NCBI GenBank assembly: GCA_958404085.1
Contig: CATXZX010000097.1
Location: forward strand, 1 to 6,859
Source of the DNA: an uncultured Prevotellaceae bacterium
GTDB lineage: Bacteria > Bacteroidota > Bacteroidia > Bacteroidales > Bacteroidaceae
DNA: 6,859 nt
Direction of reading: 5' to 3'
Shown in pieces: positions 1 through 6,193 of the stretch. The notes beneath the pieces are model-generated. The model was given only the letters and a program-made list of their open reading frames with translations, did no database searches and had not been told where the DNA came from. The first letter of the stretch is position 1. The number at the start of each line of letters is the position of its first letter. The position numbers and the translations under genes are program-made.

Positions 1-10
1 ATAAGACATT

Positions 11-93
11 CGAGGCCTCATAGCATAGTTTGCCTCGGGTGGCCCGAATTTCAAAAAGCCGGGCCCGGACGACGTACCCTCTGCGCCCGAGGC
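11..93. other. GC-rich block of competing inverted repeats (possible structured RNA, extragenic palindrome or upstream terminator)
   Basis: This block is visibly richer in G and C than the AT-rich stretch that follows. Several perfect complements are readable. CGAGGC (11-16) pairs with GCCTCG (32-37). GCCTCGGG (32-39) pairs with CCCGAGGC (86-93), enclosing the rest. GGCCCG (41-46) pairs with CGGGCC (60-65) inside that stem. CCGGGCCCGG (59-68) is a 10-bp palindrome. The first two stems share 32-37 and so cannot form together. No long T run follows the outer stem on either strand, so a classical terminator is not clear, although the minus strand has a CTTTTT run just after the 59-68 palindrome. 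No known RNA family, including tRNA, SRP RNA and tmRNA, is recognised. The pairing is seen; any function is inference. Confidence 0.4.
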
Positions 94-177
94 TGGATTT
101 TATCTCTATTGACAGACTCAACCCAGCATTCGCAGTAATAAATAAGCCCTTCAAGAGCGAATTCACCTATCTTTTTG

Positions 178-185
178 TACCTTTG
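178..185 (+). promoter_or_regulatory. Bacteroidetes-type -7 promoter box for the C_GCAxxG_C_C gene
   Basis: TACCTTTG matches the Bacteroidetes sigma-ABfr -7 consensus TAnnTTTG at every fixed position. It lies 28 bases before the chosen ATG at 214, which implies a leader of roughly 20-25 bases that is A-rich (AAAAAATTA), as is usual in this phylum. No convincing -33 TTTG is seen at the expected distance upstream; the region around 150-160 reads TTCAAGAGCG. The box argues that transcription of this gene starts here and supports ATG 214 over the in-frame TTG at 175, which would lie upstream of the transcription start. Confidence 0.65.
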
Positions 186-213
186 CAAGCGCTATAAAAA
201 ATTATGCTTAAGT

Positions 214-720
214 ATGTACGAAGACAGAATTCAAAGAGCCGTCGATTTATTTCTAAAAGGATATAATTGTTCGCAATCCATAGTCGGTGCCTATGCAGAT
301 TTATATGGATTTACCCCTGAACAGGCATTACGCATGTCGGCGTCTTTTGGCGGCGGCATCGGCCGTATGCGCCAGACATGCGGTTCGGCATGCGGCATGT
401 TTTTGCTGGCCGGTCTCGAAACGGGCTCCATCAAAGAAGGAGACACAGCCGGCAAATCCTACAATTATAAAATCGTCCAACAGCTGGCCGAAGAATTCAA
501 AAAAAGAAATGGAGCGCTCATCTGTTCGGAGATTCTCGGCCTGAGAAAGAATCAGACCATCTCGCCCGAAGCAGAAGAGAGAACTCCATCTTACTACAAA
601 ACCCGCCCATGTACACGCGTCATTGAGAATGCGGCCCGCATATACGCCGAATTTCTGACTGAGTTGCACAAGAGCGGGAATCCGCAAGCTGCATCTTCCT
701 GCGGTTCTTCTGAAATGTAA
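214..720 (+). CDS. C_GCAxxG_C_C family protein (putative redox protein)
   Basis: The protein has 168 residues and matches the C_GCAxxG_C_C family, small cytoplasmic proteins thought to be redox-active but without an assigned substrate. The family pattern is readable in order: an N-terminal helix ending in GYNCSQS (Cys19), a glycine-rich FGGGIGR segment (45-51) running into TCGSACG (55-61, Cys56 and Cys60), then Cys104 in LICSEILG, and Cys133 in RPCTRVIENAARIYAEFL. A further Cys163 sits in a Ser- and Ala-rich tail. No signal peptide or membrane segment is present. The start is placed at ATG 214: an in-frame TTG at 175 would add 13 residues but lies before the promoter box. The gene stands alone on the plus strand and converges on ugd with no intervening base. 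Family membership is clear; the biochemical role is unknown. Confidence 0.88.
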   Translation: MYEDRIQRAVDLFLKGYNCSQSIVGAYADLYGFTPEQALRMSASFGGGIGRMRQTCGSACGMFLLAGLETGSIKEGDTAGKSYNYKIVQQLAEEFKKRNGALICSEILGLRKNQTISPEAEERTPSYYKTRPCTRVIENAARIYAEFLTELHKSGNPQAASSCGSSEM

Positions 721-2034
721 TCAGTCCCGACGGAAGATATCCCTCGTATAGACTTTATCGAATACATCGTCCAGACAAGCGTCGTAGCGGTTGGCAACGA
801 TGGCCTGCGATTTTTTCTTGAACTCATCCAAGTCGTTGACAACGAGGCTGCCGAAGAATGTGGTGCCGTCCTCGAGCGTCGGTTCATAGATAATGACCTG
901 AGCGCCTTTAGCCTTGATGCGTTTCATGACACCCTGAATGGATGACTGGCGGAAGTTGTCGGAATTCGATTTCATCGTCAGCCGATAGATGCCTACTGTA
1001 CACGGAACCTCCGTTCCTGCACTATATTGGCTGTTCGCCGTATAATAACCGGCCATGTGCAGGACCTGGTCGGCAATGAAGTCCTTACGGGTACGATTGC
1101 TTTCGACGATGGCCGTCATCATGTTCTGGGGCACTTCGGCATAATTGGCCAGAAGTTGTTTGGTATCCTTTGGCAGACAGTAACCGCCATACCCGAACGA
1201 GGGATTGTTATAGTGTGTACCGATGCGCGGATCAAGACCGACTCCCTCAATAATGGCCCGTGCGTCGAGTCCCTTCACTTCTGCATAGGTATCAAGTTCG
1301 TTGAAATAGCTGACCCGTAGCGCCAGATAGGTGTTCGCAAACAGTTTGACAGCCTCGGCATCCTTCATGCTCATGTATAGAACGGGTATTTCTGTCTTGA
1401 TGGCACCCTGCTGAAGAAGTCCGGCAAAGACGCGGGACGCTTCGGTCAGTTTCTCTATATCCGTTACAGACTGTATAGCCGCGTTCTCGACCGTGAAACA
1501 TGGTTTTTCGATAATCTTAGGAATACCGGCTATGATACGCGAAGGATAAAGGTTGTCGTAAAGAGCTTTACTCTCGCGCAGGAATTCGGGAAAGAACAGC
1601 AGGTTGAACTGCTTGACCCCCATCGCCGCATACTTTACATAAAGGCTTCGGCAATAGCCGACAGGAATCGTAGACTTTATCACCATCACGGCATCCGGAT
1701 TCACGCTCAGCACAAGATCTATCACATCCTCGATGCAATGGGTATCAAAGAAATTCTTGACAGGATCGTAATTCGTAGGGGCGGCGATGACTATAAAATC
1801 GGCATCTTTGTAAGCCGAAGCCCCGTCGAGCGTAGCCGTAAGGTCCAAATCCTTTTCAGCAAGATACTTCTCAATATAATCATCCTGAATGGGTGACTTC
1901 CGACGATTGATCAGCTCCACCTTTTCAGGTATCACGTCGACAGCCGTGACATGGTGGTGTTGAGCCAGCAACGTGGCTATGCTGAGACCGACATATCCTG
2001 TGCCGGCAACAGCTATGTGATATTTTTCTTTCAT
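721..2034 (-). CDS. ugd: UDP-glucose 6-dehydrogenase
   Basis: This enzyme oxidises UDP-glucose to UDP-glucuronate with two NAD+. The 437-residue protein has the Rossmann motif GTGYVGL at 11-17, an acidic residue after strand 2 (Asp33), the KSTIPVG segment (about 120-126), FFPEFLRE (about 147-154), the substrate-binding AVKLFANTYLAL helix (Lys230, Asn234), and the catalytic cysteine in GYGGYCLPKDTKQL (Cys286). The C-terminal UDP-binding domain keeps YRLTMKSNSDNFR and ends in DKVYTRDIF. From memory of E. coli Ugd (388 residues), the match is close along the whole length, with extra segments around 171-202 and 323-346 that account for most of the size difference. The start is ATG 2034, two bases after the epimerase stop; an in-frame TTG at 2040 would overlap that gene. 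It is probably co-transcribed and translationally coupled with the epimerase. It has no terminator of its own before the convergent neighbour. Confidence 0.95.
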   Translation of the reverse strand: MKEKYHIAVAGTGYVGLSIATLLAQHHHVTAVDVIPEKVELINRRKSPIQDDYIEKYLAEKDLDLTATLDGASAYKDADFIVIAAPTNYDPVKNFFDTHCIEDVIDLVLSVNPDAVMVIKSTIPVGYCRSLYVKYAAMGVKQFNLLFFPEFLRESKALYDNLYPSRIIAGIPKIIEKPCFTVENAAIQSVTDIEKLTEASRVFAGLLQQGAIKTEIPVLYMSMKDAEAVKLFANTYLALRVSYFNELDTYAEVKGLDARAIIEGVGLDPRIGTHYNNPSFGYGGYCLPKDTKQLLANYAEVPQNMMTAIVESNRTRKDFIADQVLHMAGYYTANSQYSAGTEVPCTVGIYRLTMKSNSDNFRQSSIQGVMKRIKAKGAQVIIYEPTLEDGTTFFGSLVVNDLDEFKKKSQAIVANRYDACLDDVFDKVYTRDIFRRD

Positions 2035-2036
2035 TT

Positions 2037-3089
2037 TCAAAGGTTATAAAATTGCTTGAACCAAACCACTGTACGGTCAATGCCTTTCTGAAGCGATGTA
2101 GAGGGACTGAAGCCTGTCACCTCGCAAAGGGCCGATGAATCCGCATAAGTCTGATAGACATCGCCCGGCTGCATGGGCAAGAAATCTTTCTTTGCCTCAC
2201 GGCCAACAGCATTTTCGATACACTTGATATAGTCCATCAACTTTACGGGCTGCTGATTGCCTATATTGTATATACGGTAAGGAGCAGGAGAAATGGCCGG
2301 ATCAGGCTGCATGTCATTCCAGTTTTTATCGCCTTCAGGTATCACATCGGCAATGCGCGTCACTCCTTCGACAACATCGTCTATATAGGTAAAATCGCGA
2401 AACATATCACCGCGATTGAATACCTTGATCACACGGTCATGAAGTATGGCGTCGATAAACAGGAAGGGAGACATGTCGGGACGCCCCCACGGTCCGTAAA
2501 CCGTAAAAAAGCGCAGGCCCGTAGTAGGCAGGTTGTAGAGTTTCGAATAGACATGAGCCATCAGTTCGTTACTTTTCTTGGTGGCTGCATAAAGGCTGAC
2601 CGGATGGGCGGTTCCGTCATGTTCCGAAAAAGGAACTTTGCCGTTCAATCCATAAACGCTCGACGAAGAGGCATAAACAAGATGCTTCACTCCATTGCGA
2701 CGGCATCCTTCAAGTACATTGACAAAACCATCGACATTGCTCTCGATGTAGGCCTGAGGATTGGTAATCGAATAACGGACGCCGGCCTGGGCTCCGAGAT
2801 TGACGACCCTATCAAACTCACCGTTGGCAAAGAGCATCTGCATTGCTTGGGCATCCTCCAGATTCATGCGGATAAAACTGAATCTCTTATCCGTTGAACT
2901 TTTGGCAAACTTATACCATGCAACATCTTCTTTGACTATCCCCAAGCCATTCAGACGCGCGTATTTCAACTCCGGATCGTAGTAGTCATTGATATTGTCA
3001 AGACCCACAACGGTATCCCCTTTGTCCAACAAACGTCTGCAAACTGCGCTACCGATAAAACCGGCCGCTCCTGTCACTAATACTTTCAT
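2037..3089 (-). CDS. UDP-glucuronate 4-epimerase (NAD-dependent epimerase/dehydratase, extended SDR)
   Basis: A 350-residue extended short-chain dehydrogenase/reductase. The NAD-binding TGAAGFIG is at 6-13, Asp31 (GLDNIND) would bind the adenosine ribose, and NLGAQAGVRYS (97-107) is the segment typical of UDP-glucuronate 4-epimerases. The catalytic YxxxK is Tyr167-Lys171 (SLYAATKKSNE), with the serine-rich YASSSSVYG at 139-147 before it. LRFFTVYGPWGRPDM (192-206) and FRDFTYIDDVV (230-240) are standard for the family. The enzyme would convert UDP-glucuronate to UDP-galacturonate in the cytoplasm. The gene directly after it, ugd, makes its substrate, which supports UDP-glucuronate over UDP-glucose as substrate. 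Length fits the family (about 335-355). ATG 3089 follows an A-rich stretch. No convincing -7 box lies in the 125-bp gap to glyA, so the promoter is not located. Related enzymes carry several names (Gae, LpsL, Cap1J), so no symbol is given. Confidence 0.88.
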   Translation of the reverse strand: MKVLVTGAAGFIGSAVCRRLLDKGDTVVGLDNINDYYDPELKYARLNGLGIVKEDVAWYKFAKSSTDKRFSFIRMNLEDAQAMQMLFANGEFDRVVNLGAQAGVRYSITNPQAYIESNVDGFVNVLEGCRRNGVKHLVYASSSSVYGLNGKVPFSEHDGTAHPVSLYAATKKSNELMAHVYSKLYNLPTTGLRFFTVYGPWGRPDMSPFLFIDAILHDRVIKVFNRGDMFRDFTYIDDVVEGVTRIADVIPEGDKNWNDMQPDPAISPAPYRIYNIGNQQPVKLMDYIKCIENAVGREAKKDFLPMQPGDVYQTYADSSALCEVTGFSPSTSLQKGIDRTVVWFKQFYNL

Positions 3090-3108
3090 TTTTCATTCTT
3101 AATGGCGT

Positions 3109-3127
3109 ACAGACGATGAAAGTCTGT
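3109..3127 (-). other. Small hairpin in the epimerase leader
   Basis: ACAGAC (3109-3114) and GTCTGT (3122-3127) form a perfect 6-bp stem with a 7-base loop. The structure begins 20 bases upstream of the epimerase ATG, between that ATG and the glyA terminator. No T run follows it on the minus strand, so it is not an intrinsic terminator. It could be a leader structure or an operator-like dyad, or occur by chance. Confidence 0.3.
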
Positions 3128-3130
3128 CTA

Positions 3131-3199
3131 CCAACAAAAAGCCCGCTTACCCCCACATAATTTGCTACTGAAGAACCAGCCGTATAAGGGTAAACGGGC
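3131..3199 (-). terminator. Rho-independent terminator after glyA
   Basis: On the minus strand, an arm at 3199-3188 pairs with one at 3152-3141: GCCCG, one mismatch, then TTACCC/GGGTAA. The 3' arm ends GCGGGC and runs straight into TTTTTGTT (3140-3133). The stem is 12 positions with one mismatch (3146 against 3194). The loop is unusually long, about 35 bases. It starts 16 bases past the glyA stop, and separates the pyrB-pyrI-glyA unit from the epimerase-ugd pair. The plus-strand reading has no T run after it, so the direction is clear. Confidence 0.8.
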
Positions 3200-3214
3200 C
3201 AATCGACCTATCTC

Positions 3215-4492
3215 TTAAGCAAATAACGGATAGTTCACCATCAATGCGTTCACTCTACTGCGTACAGCCGCGATAGTTGCCTCGTTCGTCGGATCATTCA
3301 GAACTTCTTCTATCATCTCGGCAATCGTCACCATCAGGTCCTCTTTCGCGCCACGCGTCGTTATTGCCGGTGTCCCGAGGCGTATGCCCGAGGTTTGGAA
3401 TGCACTGCGAGTATCAAACGGAACCATATTCTTATTAACGGTTATATCAGCAGCCACCAATGCATTCTCGGCCACCTTTCCGGTCAAATCGGGGTACTTC
3501 GAACGAAGGTCCACAAGCATACTATGGTTATCCGTTCCACCGCTTACAATCGTAAAGCCACGTTTGATAAGTTCATCGGCCAAAACCGCAGCGTTCTTTT
3601 TCACCTGAGCCGCCCACTGCTTGAATTCCGGCTGTAAAGCCTCACCAAAAGCAACGGCCTTTGCGGCTATGACATGTTCAAGCGGTCCGCCTTGAATGCC
3701 GGGGAAAACAGCGCTGTTCAGCAATTGGCTCATCATCTTTATTTCGCCTTTCGGAGTACGTTTTCCCCAAGGATTTTCGAAATCCTTGCCCATCAGGATA
3801 ATACCCCCGCGCGGACCACGCAAAGTCTTGTGAGTCGTAGAAGTTACGATGTGGGCGTATTTAAGCGGATTCTCCAGCAAACCGGCCGCAATCAACCCAG
3901 CCGGATGTGCCATGTCGACCATAAATATCGCACCGATTTTGTCCGCAATCTGACGCATACGTGCATAATCCCAGTCACGGCTGTAAGCCGAACCACCGCC
4001 GATAATCATCTTCGGTTTATGTTCAAGAGCCAATTTTTCCATTTCGTCATAATCGACCCGACCGGTTTCCTTATTCAAATTATATCCTATCGGAGTATAC
4101 AACAAGCCCGAAGTATTCACTTTTGAACCATGCGACAAATGGCCGCCATGGTCCAAATTCAATCCCATGAAGGTATCTCCCGGATTGAGACAGGCCAGAA
4201 ATACCGCCGCATTGGCCTGAGCCCCGGAATGAGGCTGCACATTGGCGTATTCGGCACCGAATAATTTCTTAACACGTTCAATTGCCAGATTTTCAACTTG
4301 GTCAACAACAGAACATCCGCCATAATAGCGCTTGCCCGGATAACCTTCGGCATATTTATTAGTCAACCAAGATCCCATGGCCTTCATGACCTGGTCACTC
4401 ACAAAGTTCTCAGATGCAATAAGCTCTATACCTTTAAGTTGTCTTTGGTGTTCGGATTCAATCAAGTTGAATATTTCGTTATCTTTTTCCAT
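3215..4492 (-). CDS. glyA: Serine hydroxymethyltransferase
   Basis: This PLP enzyme interconverts serine plus tetrahydrofolate and glycine plus 5,10-methylene-tetrahydrofolate, the main source of one-carbon units for thymidylate, purines and methionine. It is a cytoplasmic fold-type I aminotransferase. At 425 residues it is near the usual 415-430. Key segments are ELIASENFVS (23-32), NKYAEGYPGKRYYGG (45-59), PHSGAQANAA (87-96), DHGGHLSHGS (114-123), MVDMAHPAGLI (191-201, with Asp193 and His196 near the cofactor), and STTHKTLRGPRGG (218-230), in which Lys222 should form the Schiff base with PLP. SGIRLGTPAITTRG (368-381) binds the substrate carboxylate. ATG 4492 is preceded by an A- and T-rich leader. 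The gene lies 48 bases after pyrI on the same strand and is followed by a strong terminator, so it is probably the last gene of a pyrB-pyrI-glyA operon. Confidence 0.97.
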   Translation of the reverse strand: MEKDNEIFNLIESEHQRQLKGIELIASENFVSDQVMKAMGSWLTNKYAEGYPGKRYYGGCSVVDQVENLAIERVKKLFGAEYANVQPHSGAQANAAVFLACLNPGDTFMGLNLDHGGHLSHGSKVNTSGLLYTPIGYNLNKETGRVDYDEMEKLALEHKPKMIIGGGSAYSRDWDYARMRQIADKIGAIFMVDMAHPAGLIAAGLLENPLKYAHIVTSTTHKTLRGPRGGIILMGKDFENPWGKRTPKGEIKMMSQLLNSAVFPGIQGGPLEHVIAAKAVAFGEALQPEFKQWAAQVKKNAAVLADELIKRGFTIVSGGTDNHSMLVDLRSKYPDLTGKVAENALVAADITVNKNMVPFDTRSAFQTSGIRLGTPAITTRGAKEDLMVTIAEMIEEVLNDPTNEATIAAVRSRVNALMVNYPLFA

Positions 4493-4540
4493 AATGTTTT
4501 GAATATATACAAAGGATTTGTAGTTTCTGTTTTTGGGATA

Positions 4541-4996
4541 TCAAATAAGTTTGGCCGTCTCTATGTTCTGTTCCTTCTCACAATACTGACACTGTATAAT
4601 ACCTTTCTTTTTATTCAGCACGTGAAACGAAGTCTGCATCGGTTCGTTGTTTGTAATGCACATCGGGTTAGCACAGCGTACGATTCCCGTCAATTCGTCC
4701 GGCATAACGACCTGTCTTTTCTGTACGACCTCATAGTCTTTAATCACACTCAATGTCACGTTCGGAGCCACGACAGACAACTGATTCGTTTCCTCGTCCG
4801 AAAAAAAACGGTCCGCAATTTTTATAATGCTCTTCTGCTCCATCTTATCGCTTTTCAGATTATATCCGATGGTGACAGAGGTCTTCACATCCTGCAAATG
4901 AAGCAGGTTTATTACGGAAAACAATTTATTGGACGGAATATGATCCACAACCGTTCCGTTGCGCAGTGCCGCAACAAGCATTTCTTGACGTTTCAT
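4541..4996 (-). CDS. pyrI: Aspartate carbamoyltransferase regulatory chain
   Basis: A 151-residue regulatory subunit that joins PyrB catalytic trimers into the dodecameric holoenzyme and binds nucleotides. The N-terminal allosteric domain keeps GTVVDHIP (14-21, with Asp18 and His19), Lys59 in IIKIADRF, and Lys93 after YEVV. These line up, shifted by one, with Asp19, His20, Lys60 and Lys94 of the E. coli protein as I recall it. The C-terminal zinc domain has Cys108, Cys113, Cys136 and Cys139 (CxxxxC and CxxC), the expected four-cysteine site that contacts PyrB. Length matches the family (about 150). Feedback control by CTP and activation by ATP are expected from the conserved residues. The gene starts 33 bases after the pyrB stop and is surely co-transcribed with it. 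Confidence 0.96.
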   Translation of the reverse strand: MKRQEMLVAALRNGTVVDHIPSNKLFSVINLLHLQDVKTSVTIGYNLKSDKMEQKSIIKIADRFFSDEETNQLSVVAPNVTLSVIKDYEVVQKRQVVMPDELTGIVRCANPMCITNNEPMQTSFHVLNKKKGIIQCQYCEKEQNIETAKLI

Positions 4997-5029
4997 TTTG
5001 ATCCGCTTTTGATATTTGTGAGTTCTATT

Positions 5030-5980
5030 TTAATTTTTACCCTCCGAATCACGTTTCACTTCGTCCAGCGTAATCCCCAGCACATCGCATATAAGGGCCT
5101 GACGGGCAAAAAGTCCATTATGGGCCTGTTGAAAATAATATGCATGAGGACTACTATCCACATCACACGAAATTTCATTCACGCGAGGCAGGGGATGCAG
5201 AATCTTCATATTCGGTTTAGCCTTCGACAACATACTGTTCCGAAGAATGTATATATCTTTTACGCGTTCGTACTCCATCAGGTCGGTAAAACGTTCGCGC
5301 TGAACCCGTGTCATGTACACGATATCGGCATCCGAAATCACATCCTCGTTAAATTCCGAATATTCCGTATAAGAAATACGGTGTTCCTGACAGAATATCT
5401 TATATTCATCTGGCATGGCAAGTTCATTAGGAGCAATAAAATGGAACGTCGGATTAAAATGACGCATGGCCATCAGAAGAGAGTGTACCGTCCGACCATA
5501 TTTCAGGTCGCCCACCAAATAAATATTCAGGTTTTCGAGCGTTCCCTGCGTTTTATAAATGGAATACAAGTCCAGCATGGTCTGCGAAGGATGCTGGTTC
5601 GCGCCGTCTCCGGCATTGATAACCGGAATGGGAGACACCTCAGCCGCGTAACGAGCCGCACCTTCCAGATAATGACGCATCACGATGACATCGGCATAAT
5701 TGCTTACCATCATAATCGTATCTTTCAATGTTTCCCCTTTGGAAGAACTGGTAACTTTCGGGTCCGTAAACCCGATTACTTTAGCTCCCAACCTATTTGC
5801 CGCAGTCTCAAAACTCAAACGGGTCCGAGTGGAAGGCTCAAAAAAAAGCGTTGCAACAATCTTGCCATCTAGAATTTTGCGGTTTGTATGTTTTTCGAAT
5901 TCCTGCGCCATCGCAATCAGATACATTATATCATCCTTGCTCAAATCGGCGATGGTTGTTAAGCTCTTCTGTCCCTTCAT
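5030..5980 (-). CDS. pyrB: Aspartate carbamoyltransferase catalytic subunit
   Basis: This enzyme condenses carbamoyl phosphate with L-aspartate to carbamoyl-aspartate, the committed step of pyrimidine synthesis. The 316-residue chain has the carbamoyl-phosphate motif FFEPSTRTR (46-54, with Ser50-Thr-Arg-Thr53), the SSSKGETL loop (78-85, Lys81) that reaches into the neighbouring subunit's site, RHYLEGAAR (102-110), NAGDGANQHPSQ (122-133, with His130 and Gln133), GDLKYGRTVHS (157-167), MTRVQRER (223-230, aspartate-binding arginine) and HPLPRVNEI (262-270). The PHAYYFQQAHNGLFARQAL tail is also standard. All key residues appear intact. Start ATG 5978-5980 gives the normal N-terminus. It is the first gene of the likely pyrB-pyrI-glyA unit, preceded by a 213-bp gap with a terminator from the upstream gene and a candidate promoter. 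Confidence 0.97.
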   Translation of the reverse strand: MKGQKSLTTIADLSKDDIMYLIAMAQEFEKHTNRKILDGKIVATLFFEPSTRTRLSFETAANRLGAKVIGFTDPKVTSSSKGETLKDTIMMVSNYADVIVMRHYLEGAARYAAEVSPIPVINAGDGANQHPSQTMLDLYSIYKTQGTLENLNIYLVGDLKYGRTVHSLLMAMRHFNPTFHFIAPNELAMPDEYKIFCQEHRISYTEYSEFNEDVISDADIVYMTRVQRERFTDLMEYERVKDIYILRNSMLSKAKPNMKILHPLPRVNEISCDVDSSPHAYYFQQAHNGLFARQALICDVLGITLDEVKRDSEGKN

Positions 5981-6015
5981 ATCGCTTTTTATTTTGGTTT
6001 AATTCTATCAGTGGG

Positions 6016-6023
6016 TAAAGTTA
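6016..6023 (-). promoter_or_regulatory. Candidate -7 box upstream of pyrB
   Basis: On the minus strand 6023-6016 reads TAACTTTA, matching the Bacteroidetes -7 consensus TAnnTTTG at five of six fixed bases. It lies 35 bases before the pyrB ATG, a plausible leader length. The nearest -33-like GTTG (6043-6040) leaves a spacer of only 16 bases, shorter than the roughly 19 expected. A run of nine T lies immediately upstream (6033-6025). This is the best promoter candidate in the gap, but it is weak. Confidence 0.35.
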
Positions 6024-6114
6024 GAAAAAAAAATGCGAACAACTGAATGCTATCGGAAAGTTCTTCAAAAAAACGGGAAAAATCACCCGATGCCAACGCC
6101 CATACTCTACTCAT

Positions 6115-6162
6115 CATAAAACCAAAGAACCGGCGCTCCTTCCATTCGAAACGCCGGTTCTT
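6115..6162 (-). terminator. Rho-independent terminator after the right-edge gene
   Basis: On the minus strand AAGAACCGGCG (6162-6152) pairs perfectly with CGCCGGTTCTT (6135-6125), an 11-bp stem with a 16-base loop, followed by TGGTTTTATG (6124-6115). The T tract is interrupted by GG but still T-rich. It begins 31 bases after the stop of the gene ending at 6194, as expected for its terminator, and isolates pyrB from upstream transcription. On the plus strand the sequence after the stem is less T-rich and no plus-strand gene precedes it. Confidence 0.72.
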
Positions 6163-6193
6163 CTGATTCCGTATATATTATGTATCAACTCAC

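Noticed and set aside
1..138. Plus-strand frame open from the window edge to a TAA at 136-138, possibly the tail of an upstream gene
   Set aside because: The translation (Arg-, Cys- and Trp-rich, no motif) comes from the GC-rich inverted repeats and does not look like a real C-terminus, though a partial gene cannot be fully excluded.
51..188. A 45-codon minus-strand frame with a TTG start, ending in RRPGPAF, over the left-edge block
   Set aside because: It overlaps the promoter of the plus-strand gene, has no ATG, and no recognisable product. Its arginine-rich end is simply what the GC-rich repeats encode.
2439..2897. A 152-codon plus-strand frame opposite the epimerase
   Set aside because: It is a shadow of a clearly identified SDR enzyme on the other strand and has no domain of its own.
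4510..4520. Possible internal promoter for glyA (ATCCTTTG on the minus strand)
   Set aside because: It keeps the TTTG half of the -7 box but has AT in place of TA, with no -33 element at the right distance.
4298..5872. A 524-codon open frame on the plus strand opposite glyA, pyrI and pyrB
   Set aside because: It lies antisense to three confidently identified genes, crosses both of their intergenic gaps, shows no recognisable domain, and is rich in His, Arg, Ile and Phe as expected of an antisense frame.
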